From Phyllobacterium trifolii (GTDB lineage Bacteria > Pseudomonadota > Alphaproteobacteria > Rhizobiales > Rhizobiaceae), in assembly GCF_014192095.1 (NCBI RefSeq), contig NZ_JACHXN010000007.1, forward strand, positions 62,001 to 126,000: 64,000 nt of DNA, given 5' to 3'. The notes below the pieces were generated by a model. It saw nothing but the letters and a program-made list of their open reading frames with translations. It ran no database searches and had not been told where the DNA came from. This document shows, in pieces, positions 27,718-36,891 of the stretch. Position numbers and translations under genes: made by a program. The first letter of the stretch is position 1. Each line of letters starts with the position of its first letter.

Positions 27718-28458
27718 AATGGATCCTGAACTTTACGCGATGGCAGTGTTTATCGGCAGTTCCACCTAGCACAGGGATGCCGTGGGGTGCCAGCGCGGAT
27801 GGGTATGGGCGGGTCCGTTAGTCTCGTCCGCCGATCGATTTCTCGAATGAGTTAAACATGCCTTTCGCCGCGCTATTCAACTTTTCGGTTGTCGATGCCG
27901 TCAAGGGCAACGACAAGATGGAAAACCTTGCCGCGATGAGGAAGGGCCCGCTGAACCGAGCGTGCCGATCTCAACAGCGAATGGCTTAGGTGCCCGCAGT
28001 TGTCGTGCTATCCGCTCTACAAGCCAACGCAGGCGAGGATGTGGATTATGACGATCAAGATGCAGATGACGGGAACTTTGACGAGGGTGACTAGACGGAC
28101 AGCAGGGGGCAAGTCTTTCCCTCTATGATTGCAAGCTTAACCCCGCGCCAGTTGCGGGACGTCACATGCCATATCGATTCCAGCTTGCACTGGCGCCCAA
28201 CGAATGAGATCTGATCCGCCAAACCGGTAAACCATCACATCGCCAAATAACGCATAGTGCGTGTCACGCCGCGTTGACAGATGTCCAAAACGAAAATACG
28301 TTTCTAGAAATGGACCGATGTTCGGTATAGAAGAACAAGTGGAACAAGTTGGAACGGATCGGTGGAAGAGAAATGTGATCGTCCATGTGGTTTCTCACTC
28401 GAGCCAGCACGAGCGTCATTCGCGTCAACGCGGCAATTGAAATGATATGGAGGTCATC
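27718..28458. other. intergenic region with unexplained short frames
   Basis: About 740 bases. A frame at 27858-27989 begins MPFAALFNFSVVDAVKGNDK and one at 27990-28094 ends in a strongly acidic stretch (AGEDVDYDDQDADDGNFDEGD, at 28028-28091). They abut and could be one broken gene, but no family is recognised. The last 100 bases should contain the promoter of the solute-binding protein gene. Confidence 0.3.
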
Positions 28459-29481
28459 ATGAAAGCTGTTTTGCGCTTCCTTCTGATCCTGGTCGCAACG
28501 ACATCGGCCGTCGTTGCATCCAGGGCTGAAGACCTCACAAGGATCGATGTTGCGCTTGGCGATGTCTCTTTGAACAAAGTCGCGTTCCTTGTCGCTGCTG
28601 ACAATGGAATCTACGCCAAATATGATCTGCATATCCATCAGTTCATCACCAAGAATGCCGCCTCTCGCATCAGCCGCAGCGGTATCAATGTGCCTCAGAG
28701 TTTCATCGGCACGGATGAAGAGGACGAGCGTGCCCCAATCTCGATTGGCGGCGGCAGTCCGCTGATAGTTTCCATGACCACGGATGCTCGTTCAACCGAC
28801 CGGGTTATCATCGCCACCACTGACAGCACAGCGCGTTTCCATATCATCGCTTCAAAGGCGTTGAGCTCGGTTGATGATTTGAAGGGCAAGCGGCTCGGTT
28901 ATTCGAGCTACGGTTCGGTCAGTCATCTGATGGCCCTGGCATTCTTGCGGCAAAAAGGCTGGAGCGCTGATGACGACATCTCGCTGATGGGTGAGGGCAT
29001 GGCCTATTCCGCTCTCAAGCAAGGCGAGGTTGACGCGTTTATCGGTAGTGAAATCTACTATACGATGGCCGACAAGAACGGTGCCAAGGATCTCGTCAAT
29101 CTGACAGACTACAATATCCCGCTGGCCGGCTCAGGGATCAATGTCGAGCGCAAGTGGCTTGCCGCCAATCGCGACACCGCCATGCGCTTCGTCAAGGCGA
29201 CGATCGAAGCCTACGCGCTGATGAAATCGGATGAGAACGTCGTCCGGACGGCGCTCGCAAAATGGTACGGCATTCACGATACCAAACAGCAGGACGACAT
29301 GTACGCGCAGGTCGTCGCCTCTCCGGAAAAGCCCTATCCAGCGGTTGACGGCATCAAGCTCGTGAAGAGCCTCTTCAACCACCGTGAATTGCGGCGCTAC
29401 GAAGCTGAACATTTCTACGATGCCAGCTTCGTTACCGAATTGGACAAGAGCGGCTTTATCGATGCGCTTTACAACAAGTGA
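28459..29481 (+). CDS. ABC transporter substrate-binding protein (NMT1/SsuA type)
   Basis: 340 residues. A signal peptide (MKAVLRFLLILVATTSAVVA, mature part near SRAEDLTRID) leads to a type II periplasmic binding fold of the nitrate/sulfonate/thiamine-precursor class: FLVAADNGIYAKYDLHI, DLKGKRLGYSSYGSVSHLMA, GEVDAFIGSE. ATG 28459 with GGAGGT is clearly the start. No permease or ATPase gene is adjacent, so it may be an orphan or may work with the downstream secreted hydrolase, 100 bases away on the same strand. Ligand unknown. Confidence 0.85.
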   Translation: MKAVLRFLLILVATTSAVVASRAEDLTRIDVALGDVSLNKVAFLVAADNGIYAKYDLHIHQFITKNAASRISRSGINVPQSFIGTDEEDERAPISIGGGSPLIVSMTTDARSTDRVIIATTDSTARFHIIASKALSSVDDLKGKRLGYSSYGSVSHLMALAFLRQKGWSADDDISLMGEGMAYSALKQGEVDAFIGSEIYYTMADKNGAKDLVNLTDYNIPLAGSGINVERKWLAANRDTAMRFVKATIEAYALMKSDENVVRTALAKWYGIHDTKQQDDMYAQVVASPEKPYPAVDGIKLVKSLFNHRELRRYEAEHFYDASFVTELDKSGFIDALYNK

Positions 29482-29581
29482 CGTCGGCGGCCTCGATGTG
29501 ATCAACGCTCCGTTTGCTGGAATCCCATTACCCAGATCTGAATGATGGAACTTGCCTTGGGCGATTTTTTGGAGGAGACAC

Positions 29582-30904
29582 ATGCTTTTCATCAATAGAA
29601 TGCTGAAGTTCGCCCTGGTGCTTGCCGCCGGCTTGACCGCTTGTGGCCTTGCCCGGGCACAAAGCCATCCGGAATATATCCAGTTTTCTCCGAGCGCCAC
29701 AAAGGGAGCGCTCTACAGGCCGGATTCCGGCAGGACGTCGCCAGTGGCGTTTCTTGCCATTCACCGTACATCAAATTTCATGAGCATGATCGCGACCAAG
29801 GAACTTTCGCAACGTGGTTTCATGGTGCTTGGCATGAACCCTCGCTCGGACAACAACGAGGCTGCTGTCAATTTCGAGGAAATCGCCCTCGACATCAAGC
29901 AGGGCGTGGAGTTTCTCAAACAGCAGCCGGGGATCAAGGCCGTGATTTTGATCGGCCACTCGGGGGGCGGTCCGAGCACGACCTACTATCAGGCCGTGGC
30001 AGAAAAAGGACCATCCTACTGCAACGGACCGCACAAGCTTTCCAAATGCAGCAATGACGATGTCGCCGCTCTGCCGAAGGCTGACGGCATGGTTCTTCTC
30101 GATGCGCATCCCGGCAACACCATAAATACGCTGCGTAGCCTCAATCCGGCCGTGACCAACGAAGGCAAACCTGACGATCTTGATCCCGCCCTCGATCCCT
30201 TTAGTCCGCAGAATGGCTTCAACGCGAAAGGTAATTCACACTATTCGGCAGAATTCATCGATCGCTACTCCAAGGCGCAGTCGGGGCGTATGAACCGGCT
30301 GATCGACAAGGCCCAGCAAATGCAAGCCGATCTCAAATCCGGAAAGGATCAGCGCGGCGACGATGCACCTTTCATCGCCTTCCGCGACAGGGCAAGACTT
30401 TCTGATATTTCCACGGATGTCTGGTGCTGCACGGAGCGACCGGAGAAATTGTTGAAGAACGACGGTTCCATCTCGAGGGAAGTCGTCCATTCCGTACGCG
30501 TCTCGACGCCTAAAAATGCCAAGGTCGATACGAGCCTGAACGGCGGCGCATTGTTCTTGACCGTAAAATCGTTCCTCAGTGCGAATGCCATCCGATCCAA
30601 GGATGCGCTTAACGACATCGATATCTGCTCCAGCAACAATTCAACGCTGTGTGCCGTCCAATCGATCAGCGTGCCGATGCTGGTTATGGCGATGGGCGGG
30701 CATTACTTCATCAAGGACGGCGAGACGATCTTCGATCTGTCGGCTAGCAAAGACAAGGATTTCGTCGTCGTTGAAGGCGCGGTTCACGGGATGACGCCAT
30801 GCAAACCTTGCTCGGAGCAAACCGGTGTTTCCTACGATAATGCAACGCGCAATCTTTACGATTACGTTGCCAACTGGGCGAACAAGCGGTTCCCCGCACT
30901 ATAG
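29582..30904 (+). CDS. secreted alpha/beta hydrolase (440 aa)
   Basis: 440 residues. A signal sequence (NRMLKFALVLAAGLTACGLA, with a cysteine that might also suit lipoprotein processing) precedes a hydrolase fold with nucleophile elbow IGHSGGGPSTTYY, and VEGAVHGMTPC, which may hold the catalytic histidine. Ten or more cysteines (WCCTERP, DICSSNNSTLC, PCKPCSEQ) suggest disulphides in the periplasm. ATG 29582 is preceded by GGAGGAG. Substrate unknown. A carrier-esterase pairing with the upstream binding protein is plausible but only inferred. Confidence 0.8.
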   Translation: MLFINRMLKFALVLAAGLTACGLARAQSHPEYIQFSPSATKGALYRPDSGRTSPVAFLAIHRTSNFMSMIATKELSQRGFMVLGMNPRSDNNEAAVNFEEIALDIKQGVEFLKQQPGIKAVILIGHSGGGPSTTYYQAVAEKGPSYCNGPHKLSKCSNDDVAALPKADGMVLLDAHPGNTINTLRSLNPAVTNEGKPDDLDPALDPFSPQNGFNAKGNSHYSAEFIDRYSKAQSGRMNRLIDKAQQMQADLKSGKDQRGDDAPFIAFRDRARLSDISTDVWCCTERPEKLLKNDGSISREVVHSVRVSTPKNAKVDTSLNGGALFLTVKSFLSANAIRSKDALNDIDICSSNNSTLCAVQSISVPMLVMAMGGHYFIKDGETIFDLSASKDKDFVVVEGAVHGMTPCKPCSEQTGVSYDNATRNLYDYVANWANKRFPAL

Positions 30905-31242
30905 TTGTTCGGAGCGACTTAGCCAAACCGGTGGCATGGCGCACATGCTACAGCTCATGCCACGCCTTTGGTGCTCGCAGGACGCAGCGACGCAGTTTTT
31001 TGCCCGGATCGCCTTCGAACGCGCTGCGAAGTCGCGAGTTTTTGCGCTTGATGAGGCCGGATGATTGATCAGGCACTGGCGGATGTTGCCGTCATCGTGA
31101 GCTGTGCCGGTTCCTCCCTGCGGAGTGTTAAGGCATCCATTGGCAACGGCGCGCACTATTTCCACGTCGCTGCGTAGCTCCACCCCACCGATGATGGCGT
31201 TCGGCCGCTGGCGAAAACGTGCGGTCTAAGTCTTGACGCCGT
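30905..31242. other. intergenic region without a recognisable gene
   Basis: About 340 bases at the boundary between the metabolic genes and the plasmid backbone. Only short arginine-rich frames are present. Confidence 0.3.
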
Positions 31243-31434
31243 ATGCGCGATCCTCGCAGGAATAACAATCTTCGGCTTGCGCAGAACCACGCCTTCCAAC
31301 TCGCCCGCACACTTATAGTTCCGGTCACGCTTTTCAGGTCCGGCGAAGAATTCAGCATCCTTCCGAGCCACGAACTCGACGATGAAGACGATCTGAAGAT
31401 CGTCCACACATTCGATCCCGGGCCGGCTCGTTGA
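31243..31434 (+). CDS. small hypothetical protein ending in a terminator
   Basis: 63 residues. The second half (RTLIVPVTLFRSGEEFSILP, then a DDEDD acidic patch and IVHTFDPG) looks like a genuine small plasmid protein, and its stop lies in the stem of a clean terminator. The N-terminal part is less convincing and no ribosome site is seen, so it may be the tail of an older gene. No family recognised. Confidence 0.42.
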   Translation: MRDPRRNNNLRLAQNHAFQLARTLIVPVTLFRSGEEFSILPSHELDDEDDLKIVHTFDPGPAR

Positions 31435-31448
31435 GCCGGCATTTTTCT
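31422..31448 (+). terminator. Rho-independent terminator
   Basis: GCCGGCTC (31422-31429) pairs with GAGCCGGC (31433-31440), followed by ATTTTTCTTT. A strong terminator for plus-strand transcription. Confidence 0.85.
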
Positions 31449-31651
31449 TTTCGGGTGCCGCTTGCGAGCGGCAGGCGGCAAGGGAAGCTTCGCCGCGGCT
31501 GGAGCGGCCGGTTGGCACAAGATGCAGCTCTGCAGCTCCTCAGCCGCCCCCTTGCCGCCTTTGCTCTTCGCGGGCCGCCGAAACGGTGCCGCAAACTGCG
31601 GGAAAAGAGAAATCTGTAAAGAAAGGCGGACGCACAAGCGCCGGTGGAAGC

Positions 31652-32572
31652 ATGGAGAGAGAAGAACTGGAAGAACTGCGGGACCGCGTCTCGTGCGCCG
31701 TCGTGCTGGAGCAGGCCGACTTTGCTGTCGACGTGAGGGAAAGCACCCGCAAGGCAGTGAAATACCGGCGCGGGGCGGAAATCATTATCGTCATCCATGA
31801 GGGGAGGGGGTGGTTCGATCCGCTGTCCGACGCGAAAGGCGACGTCTTCCGTCTCGCCCAACGCCTCGACGGGGTGTCCTTTGTTACAGCCCTTGACCGT
31901 GTCGCCTCGTTCGTGGGTATCATGTCCAAAGAGCCGGTCTGCAACCGCCCGCCCCGCGATTCAGTGCCCACCAGTTCCATGCCGCAACGGTGGGATAACC
32001 GGCGCAAGCCATGGAGGGGGTCGATGACGTGGCGCTATCTGCACGCCGAACGATGCCTGCCGGAGACCATCATCCGCGAAGCCATCCGTCGTAATATGCT
32101 GCGGGAGGGCCCATACGGCAGCATGTGGGCAGCCCACGTCGACGATGAAGGTGTGGTCACCGGGTGGGAGGAGCGTGGTCCCGACTGGCGTGGCTTCTCA
32201 AGCGGGGGTTCGAAGGTACTGTTCCGGTTTGGCTCCCCCGGCGCACTTCGTCTGTGTGTCACGGAAGCTGCAATCGACGCAATGAGCCTTGCCGCCTTCG
32301 AAGGGTTGCGGGAGGGCAGTCTTTATCTCAGCACCGGCGGGGGATGGTCGCCGACGACGAAAGCGGCGGTTCGCGTGCTCGCCGCGCGTCCCTGCGCCCG
32401 GATCGTCGCCGCCACCGATGCCAACAGTCAGGGAGAGACCTTTGCCACTCGCCTGCGCGGCATCGCCGATGAAGCTGGTTGCGACTGGTTGCGCCTCGCG
32501 CCCTGGGCTGAAGATTGGAATGAAGCGTTGCGCGCTACCGATACGCCACCATGCCGTTGCGCGCCGGGGTGA
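31652..32572 (+). CDS. DUF3991/TOPRIM domain protein of plasmid type
   Basis: 306 residues. The first ~90 (VLEQADFAVDVRESTRKAVKYRRG, GRGWFDPLSDAKGDVFRLAQ) match the N-terminal zinc-less DUF3991 region. The second half contains a TOPRIM-like core: LCVTEAAIDAMSLAAFEG with the catalytic glutamate and IVAATDANSQGE with the acidic pair. Such proteins are widespread on rhizobial plasmids and genomic islands and are thought to aid DNA processing or replication. ATG 31652 precedes the domain; a longer frame from 31586 adds basic, unrelated residues. Confidence 0.8.
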   Translation: MEREELEELRDRVSCAVVLEQADFAVDVRESTRKAVKYRRGAEIIIVIHEGRGWFDPLSDAKGDVFRLAQRLDGVSFVTALDRVASFVGIMSKEPVCNRPPRDSVPTSSMPQRWDNRRKPWRGSMTWRYLHAERCLPETIIREAIRRNMLREGPYGSMWAAHVDDEGVVTGWEERGPDWRGFSSGGSKVLFRFGSPGALRLCVTEAAIDAMSLAAFEGLREGSLYLSTGGGWSPTTKAAVRVLAARPCARIVAATDANSQGETFATRLRGIADEAGCDWLRLAPWAEDWNEALRATDTPPCRCAPG

Positions 32573-32579
32573 TTATGCA

Positions 32580-33175
32580 TTCTATCTGTCGGTGGCGGTG
32601 ACGCCGCGAGTTGGCGCAAAAATGCAGGCAACTCGCCGAGATTGAGAAAGTGCCGGCAGCCGCTGGCCAGTTCCTGCCCAACATGGCGAGCGAGGAGTTC
32701 GTCCCATGCCTGTTGGCGCACTGCGCTGGAAGCCGTGGCGGAAACTGCCGGTGTTCCAGGCCGCAGCAAGCTGAAGGACACCCGCGCGGGCGTGGTCGAA
32801 CATTTTGCCGACCGCCTTGTTCTGCCAGCACCTGGGGGGCGGTGGCGACTGCCTTTCCGGCACTGTTCGCCGCTATCGAAAAACGCCAGGCTGACGACAT
32901 CTTGCGCAAGTCTACCCTCAGGCCTGGAGGCAAGACATGGTCGGGTTCTGGGAGCCCGGACAGTCCCGCGTCAAGGACCGAAGCCGCTTCGACCGCGACA
33001 ACGCCGATCGGTGGTCGTCTTGGCCATCCAGTCCAAGCAACATCCAGGCATTCGTCGAATGCATCGCCATGCTCGGCGGCAGGCGATCGACCGGTTTTCG
33101 CGCGCCGGCCGGCGAACAACGACGCTTGCTGTTCGACGAGGCGCTCTACGACATCGGCGCGTTCGGTTCGTGATC
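32580..33175 (+). pseudogene. frameshifted remnant of a plasmid ParB-like gene
   Basis: Protein-like pieces follow one another in different frames with few gaps: AEIEKVPAAAGQFLPNMASE, then ALEAVAETAGVPGRSKLKDT with RAGVVEHFAD, then WGAVATAFPALFAAIEKRQA, then VYPQAWRQDMVGFWEPGQSR with VKDRSRFDRDNADRW. At least three shifts are needed to join them. The second piece resembles the tail region of large ParB-domain proteins found beside TOPRIM genes on rhizobial plasmids; the last piece is not recognised. It cannot produce a full-length protein. Confidence 0.5.
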
Positions 33176-33861
33176 GAGGAGGTCCGTGACCGCCAATATA
33201 CGGGGCCATCGAGCTTGCTTGGCTGGGGCGAGCCGTGAGATGCGGCGTCGAACCGGAAAGAGCGCTCGGCACGCCAGGACCGGCCACGCGCTGAGGCCGG
33301 CGCAGAGGCAAGCCGACGACCGCCGCAACCGTCGGCTGAAGACCATGCTGGTGCAGGGCCGGTTTGTCTTTCGCAGATCCTCATGCGTTGCGGCGGCATT
33401 ACCCGGACCATGCAGCGCCTTGTGCACAACAGTCCCGCCGAACCGCAGTGACACATCGGTTTGCGCGTTAGGGCACAACCGGAGGACCCGCCGCCTGCCG
33501 GTTCTGCGGCGGATGGCCGTGTGTCGCGGCGGACATGCGCGATGCCGTGGTGACCGGCAAAGCCGTCGAGCAGCTTCCGGCTCAGTCCTCGGCTTGCTGC
33601 GGTCTGAACCAGACGTCGGCCTGGTCAAAGGCCGCGTTCCGCGCCGCGCAGCGGCAGAATCGATGCGCTCTTCGCAAGGCGCGGCCGCGGTTGCTGCAGA
33701 CCGCGACGCGGCCCGCATCCTCCGCACCCCCACCCCGCTCGATCGCATCGCCCTGACCTTGGGCCAGGCCGCCTGCCCGGTTCGTGTCGACCGCACCCGA
33801 GGGACGGTGCCGGAAAACGGCAGACCCGGGCTTTGCTCAACCACGCACAAGGACATCGACC
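33176..33861. other. GC-rich region without a recognisable gene
   Basis: About 690 bases with long overlapping frames on both strands, as expected by chance in GC-rich DNA. Their translations are arginine-, serine- and alanine-rich with no motif. It probably holds the rest of the decayed gene and the promoter of the next one. Confidence 0.35.
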
Positions 33862-34443
33862 ATGACATCCCTCAACCGCTCCTCCAAGACCCGACCGGCC
33901 GCACAACGCGCCACCACCCTCGAAATGGTCCGCCTTGCGTGCCCCGACGCGCCCCAGGCAAGCCGCATCTGCGAAAGCTTCGGCCTTGCCATCGTCGACA
34001 GCGACGGCATTCGCGACCTTCACCGCAGCCAGCTCATCGACAGCGCCGACGCACTGAAAGAAGGCCTCGCCGAAAAGGCCATGCAGATCCACATGCAGCG
34101 CATCGTCGGCTCCTTCGTCGGCTCCGCCTATGGCGCCGGACAATTCTACAGCCGCGCGGTCACCGAGGCGCGCGACCTGACCACCAAGCTCTCCAATGAC
34201 GATCGCAACGAAGATCTCGACGGTCCCGTCGGCTTCGACAGCCGGGCGCAACGCAAGCGCGAATTTGCCGCCGACATGGGGTTGCAGGCGCACGTGCTCC
34301 GCATGGCAGCCGAAGGTGCCGTCTCGGCTTACGAAGACATCACCGGCGAGACCTGGAAGCCCTATGAACGCGCCGGGTCCGCTGTCGCGGCGCCGTCGAT
34401 CGACCAGAAGGCCGCGTCGCTGCAGATGTCGGCCTTCGATTGA
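33862..34443 (+). CDS. conserved rhizobial plasmid hypothetical protein (193 aa)
   Basis: 193 residues, mostly helical, beginning MTSLNRSSKTRPAAQRATTL and containing ESFGLAIVDSDGIRDLHRSQ, MQIHMQRIVGSFVGSAYGAG and MGLQAHVLRMAAEGAVSAYE. This type of protein recurs next to ArdC, DUF736 and DUF1173 genes on rhizobial plasmids, function unknown. ATG 33862 is chosen because the upstream part of the frame (from 33784) does not look like protein. It ends ahead of a hairpin at 34448-34465 and a strong terminator. Confidence 0.68.
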   Translation: MTSLNRSSKTRPAAQRATTLEMVRLACPDAPQASRICESFGLAIVDSDGIRDLHRSQLIDSADALKEGLAEKAMQIHMQRIVGSFVGSAYGAGQFYSRAVTEARDLTTKLSNDDRNEDLDGPVGFDSRAQRKREFAADMGLQAHVLRMAAEGAVSAYEDITGETWKPYERAGSAVAAPSIDQKAASLQMSAFD

Positions 34444-34479
34444 ACCGAAGGGGACGAAGCCCCTTCCTTCGTCCGACAA

Positions 34480-34519
34480 GAGCCGGCGCGTTTTTTATGC
34501 GCCGGCTCGTCTCGTTTTG
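34480..34519 (+). terminator. terminator-like hairpin after the 193-aa gene
   Basis: GAGCCGGCGC (34480-34489) pairs with GCGCCGGCTC (34499-34508); the loop carries six T and GTCTCGTTTT follows. A weaker hairpin, AAGGGG with CCCCTT, lies at 34448-34465. Confidence 0.7.
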
Positions 34520-34596
34520 AAAGCCAGTCGCGCCGATCACGGTACATCCCGGTGAGCGGTCTAGCGTCGCCGGAGATCGACGGTCGCAACGGCCAA

Positions 34597-34620
34597 GCCG
34601 TCCTCCACTTCGTTTCGGCC
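34597..34620 (+). repeat. 24-bp leader repeat, copy 1 (upstream of ardC-like gene)
   Basis: An exact 24-base match to 36122-36145, running from GCCGTCCTCC to TTTCGGCC, 123 bases before the ArdC start. The sequence between each repeat and its gene also shares a GGCGCGG motif and an AGGA(C/T)AGGAC-like ribosome region. Probably a duplicated leader or shared regulatory site. Confidence 0.7.
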
Positions 34621-34743
34621 CGTCCGCCAAGGTTCCAACGGTCAAGCTTTTCTCTCAGCGGGTGCGCCGCCTCCGCCTGCCGCTTCAACGACCGCCGTGA
34701 CGAACCGCGATTGGCGCGGTTTGCAAAAAGTGAGGACAGGACG

Positions 34744-35673
34744 ATGAATAAGGATAAAAGGACCAGCGAGCAGCGGATGGATATCTATACGCGCATCACC
34801 GACAAGATGATTGCAGCATTGAACGAGGGCGTCCGCCCTTGGGTTCAGCCCTGGAACAGCAAATATCTGACCGGTCGCGTGTCCCGGCCATTGCGCCATA
34901 ACGGCGAACCCTATTCGGGCATCAATGTGCTGCTTCTCTGGTCTGAAGCCATGGCCCGCGGCTATGCCTCGTCGACCTGGATGACGTTTCGTCAGGCGCA
35001 GGAGCTCGGCGCCTGTGTCAGAAAGGGCGAGACAAGTTCGATGGTGGTCTACGCAAACCGCACCAGCAGGACGGAAACCGATAGAGAGGGACATGAGATC
35101 GAGCGCGACATTCCATTTTTGAAAGCTTACAGCGTGTTCAACGTTGAGCAGATCGACGGCCTCGGGGACCGATACGCAGATGCGTCTGGCGATGGGATTG
35201 TTCAACGGGTCGACAGGATCGCGCATGTGGATGCCTTCTTCGCGAAGACAGGCGCGATTGTCCGTCAGGGCGGCGACAAGGCCTTTTATGCGCCGGGCCC
35301 GGATCTGATCCAGATGCCGCCAATCGAGACGTTTCGGGACGTCGAGAGCTACTATGCGACGCTGGCGCATGAAAGCGTGCATTGGGCTGGAGCGAGCCAC
35401 CGGCTGAACCGCGATCTTGCAAAGTATGCAAAAGATCGCACGGAGCGTGCCCGGGAAGAGTTGATCGCCGAACTCGGTGCCGCTTTTATCGCCGCGGACC
35501 TCGGCATCGTGCCGGAGATGGAACCCCGTCCGGACCACGCCAGCTACCTCGCCTCGTGGCTCTCGGTCTTGAAGAATGACAAGCGCTTTATTGTTCAGGC
35601 CGCGGCCCATGCGCAACGATCCGTCGCTTTTCTTCACGATCTGCAGTCGGAGCCACGACGTGATGCAGCCTAG
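34744..35673 (+). CDS. ardC: ArdC-type antirestriction protein with zincin-like metalloprotease domain
   Basis: 309 residues. The N-terminal DUF1738/ArdC domain (DIYTRITDKMIAALNEGVRP, then WVQPWN; SGINVLLLW; WMTFRQAQELGACVRKGE) binds single-stranded DNA in relatives. The C-terminal zincin-like part has the metal site HESVHW and a downstream EELIAELGAAF helix that supplies the third ligand. ArdC proteins protect incoming plasmid DNA against type I/II restriction. ATG 34744 follows GAGGACAGG; upstream residues in the longer frame look non-coding. Confidence 0.9.
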   Translation: MNKDKRTSEQRMDIYTRITDKMIAALNEGVRPWVQPWNSKYLTGRVSRPLRHNGEPYSGINVLLLWSEAMARGYASSTWMTFRQAQELGACVRKGETSSMVVYANRTSRTETDREGHEIERDIPFLKAYSVFNVEQIDGLGDRYADASGDGIVQRVDRIAHVDAFFAKTGAIVRQGGDKAFYAPGPDLIQMPPIETFRDVESYYATLAHESVHWAGASHRLNRDLAKYAKDRTERAREELIAELGAAFIAADLGIVPEMEPRPDHASYLASWLSVLKNDKRFIVQAAAHAQRSVAFLHDLQSEPRRDAA

Positions 35674-36236
35674 TCATCGTCCAAGACGTATGTGCTAGGT
35701 CAGCTTTCGCAGGGAGGGGGTCTGGTGCTCCTCCCGGCGCTTGGCGATCCGGAACGGCGCGGACGATTCTGATTGGCAGCTTCAGCCCCGCCTTTCTCAA
35801 GGCCACCGCCAGCACCGTCAAACAGGCGGCTGCGGCCCGAAAGCTCGCGGGGGTCGCGCGCTCGTGACGTTGATCTTAATACTTCAGGGGAGGCGGGGAA
35901 TCAATATCGCGGCATTGTCGCTGGCAGAGCAACGCCGAATGTCGCCATGCCTTTCCTTTCAATGTGAGCACGGCGCGTCCACTGCGGTCTCGATGGGGCA
36001 TGTCTGACCGAAGGCCGCCTCACGCTGTTCGGCTCGATCGGCATCCGCAACGGCCGGCTCGTTTTCTTCCCCTGGCGGCTACACCGCCATTCCTCGCGAA
36101 ACAAGAAAGCCTTGGCCCGTGGCCGTCCTCCACTTCGTTTCGGCCTTTTCAGGTGCGGGCCGATCGCCCCCGGTCTGATCGACAGCCATCGAGGCCGCGA
36201 TGGGCGCGGCCCGAGCAACTGAAAAGGAATAGGACA
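35674..36236. other. intergenic region, leader of the DUF736 gene
   Basis: About 560 bases. The right part holds the second copy of the 24-bp repeat (36122-36145), 91 bases before the DUF736 start, and the shared GGCGCGG motif. The left part has overlapping low-quality frames only. Confidence 0.45.
36122..36145 (+). repeat. 24-bp leader repeat, copy 2 (upstream of DUF736 gene)
   Basis: Exact second copy of the sequence at 34597-34620, here followed by TTTTC. See copy 1 for the shared flanking features. Confidence 0.7.
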
Positions 36237-36548
36237 ATGGCAACAATCGGCTCTTTCACCGCTTCGGAAAACGGCTTTTCCGGTACCATCAAGACCCTCA
36301 ACCTCAACGTCAAGGCAAAGATCGTCCGGGTCGAGCGCACCTCCGAAGACGCTCCCGACTTCCGGGTCCTTGCCGGCAATGTCGAGTTCGGTGCAGGCTG
36401 GCAGAAACAGGCCCGGGAAACCGAGCGTGACTACATCTCGGTCAAGCTTGACGATCCGAGCTTTCCTGCCCCGATCTACGCGACGCTCACCGAAGTCCAG
36501 GGCCAGGAAGGTCTGCAGCTCATCTGGTCGCGCAACACCCGCCGCTGA
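36237..36548 (+). CDS. DUF736 family protein
   Basis: 103 residues matching DUF736 from end to end: [56 protein letters not shown]. The family is small, beta-rich and almost restricted to alphaproteobacterial plasmids and islands; its function is unknown. ATG 36237 is preceded by AAAGGAATAGGAC. It ends 12 bases before a bidirectional terminator shared with the convergent HU gene. Confidence 0.9.
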   Translation: MATIGSFTASENGFSGTIKTLNLNVKAKIVRVERTSEDAPDFRVLAGNVEFGAGWQKQARETERDYISVKLDDPSFPAPIYATLTEVQGQEGLQLIWSRNTRR

Positions 36549-36560
36549 ACAAGCAACAAA

Positions 36561-36587
36561 GCCCCGCTCGCTCCGAGCGGGGCTTTT
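36561..36587 (+). terminator. bidirectional Rho-independent terminator
   Basis: A ten-base perfect stem, GCCCCGCTCG (36561-36570) with CGAGCGGGGC (36574-36583), three-base loop, followed by TTTT on the plus strand and by TTTG on the minus strand. It separates the DUF736 gene from the convergent HU gene. Confidence 0.9.
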
Positions 36588-36593
36588 CCAATT

Positions 36594-36872
36594 TCACTTG
36601 TTGAGCGCATCCTTCAGCGCCTTGGCTGGCGTAAACGCCAGCTTCCGGGCGGCCGCGACCTTGATGGTCGCGCCGGTCGCCGGATTGCGCGCTTCGCGCT
36701 CTGGCGTATCCTTCACCTTGAACTTCCCGAAGCCGGGAAGGCTGGTTTCGTTGCCGGCAATCGCCGCCTCGGTAATGGCAGCAATCATTGCCTCAACCAC
36801 AGCCTTTCCCTGAACCTTGGTCAGGCCGTGCGCGGTTGCAAGCTCGTCGGCAATTTCGTTTGTTGTCGTCAT
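36594..36872 (-). CDS. HU-family DNA-binding protein
   Basis: 92 residues of the histone-like HU/IHF fold: the dimerisation helices at the N-terminus, LPGFGKFKV, the DNA-contacting arm RNPATGATIKVAA with the intercalating proline, and FTPAKALKDALN at the end. As a nucleoid protein it bends DNA and may help plasmid replication or transfer. ATG 36872 follows CGGAG. The frame is open far upstream, but that part belongs to the broken WGR gene. Confidence 0.92.
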   Translation of the reverse strand: MTTTNEIADELATAHGLTKVQGKAVVEAMIAAITEAAIAGNETSLPGFGKFKVKDTPEREARNPATGATIKVAAARKLAFTPAKALKDALNK

Positions 36873-36891
36873 GTCAATCTCCGCATTGTCA

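Noticed and set aside
33146-33868. 240-codon minus-strand frame overlapping a 337-codon plus-strand frame
   Set aside because: Both are arginine/serine/alanine-rich without motifs, as expected for stop-poor GC-rich DNA.
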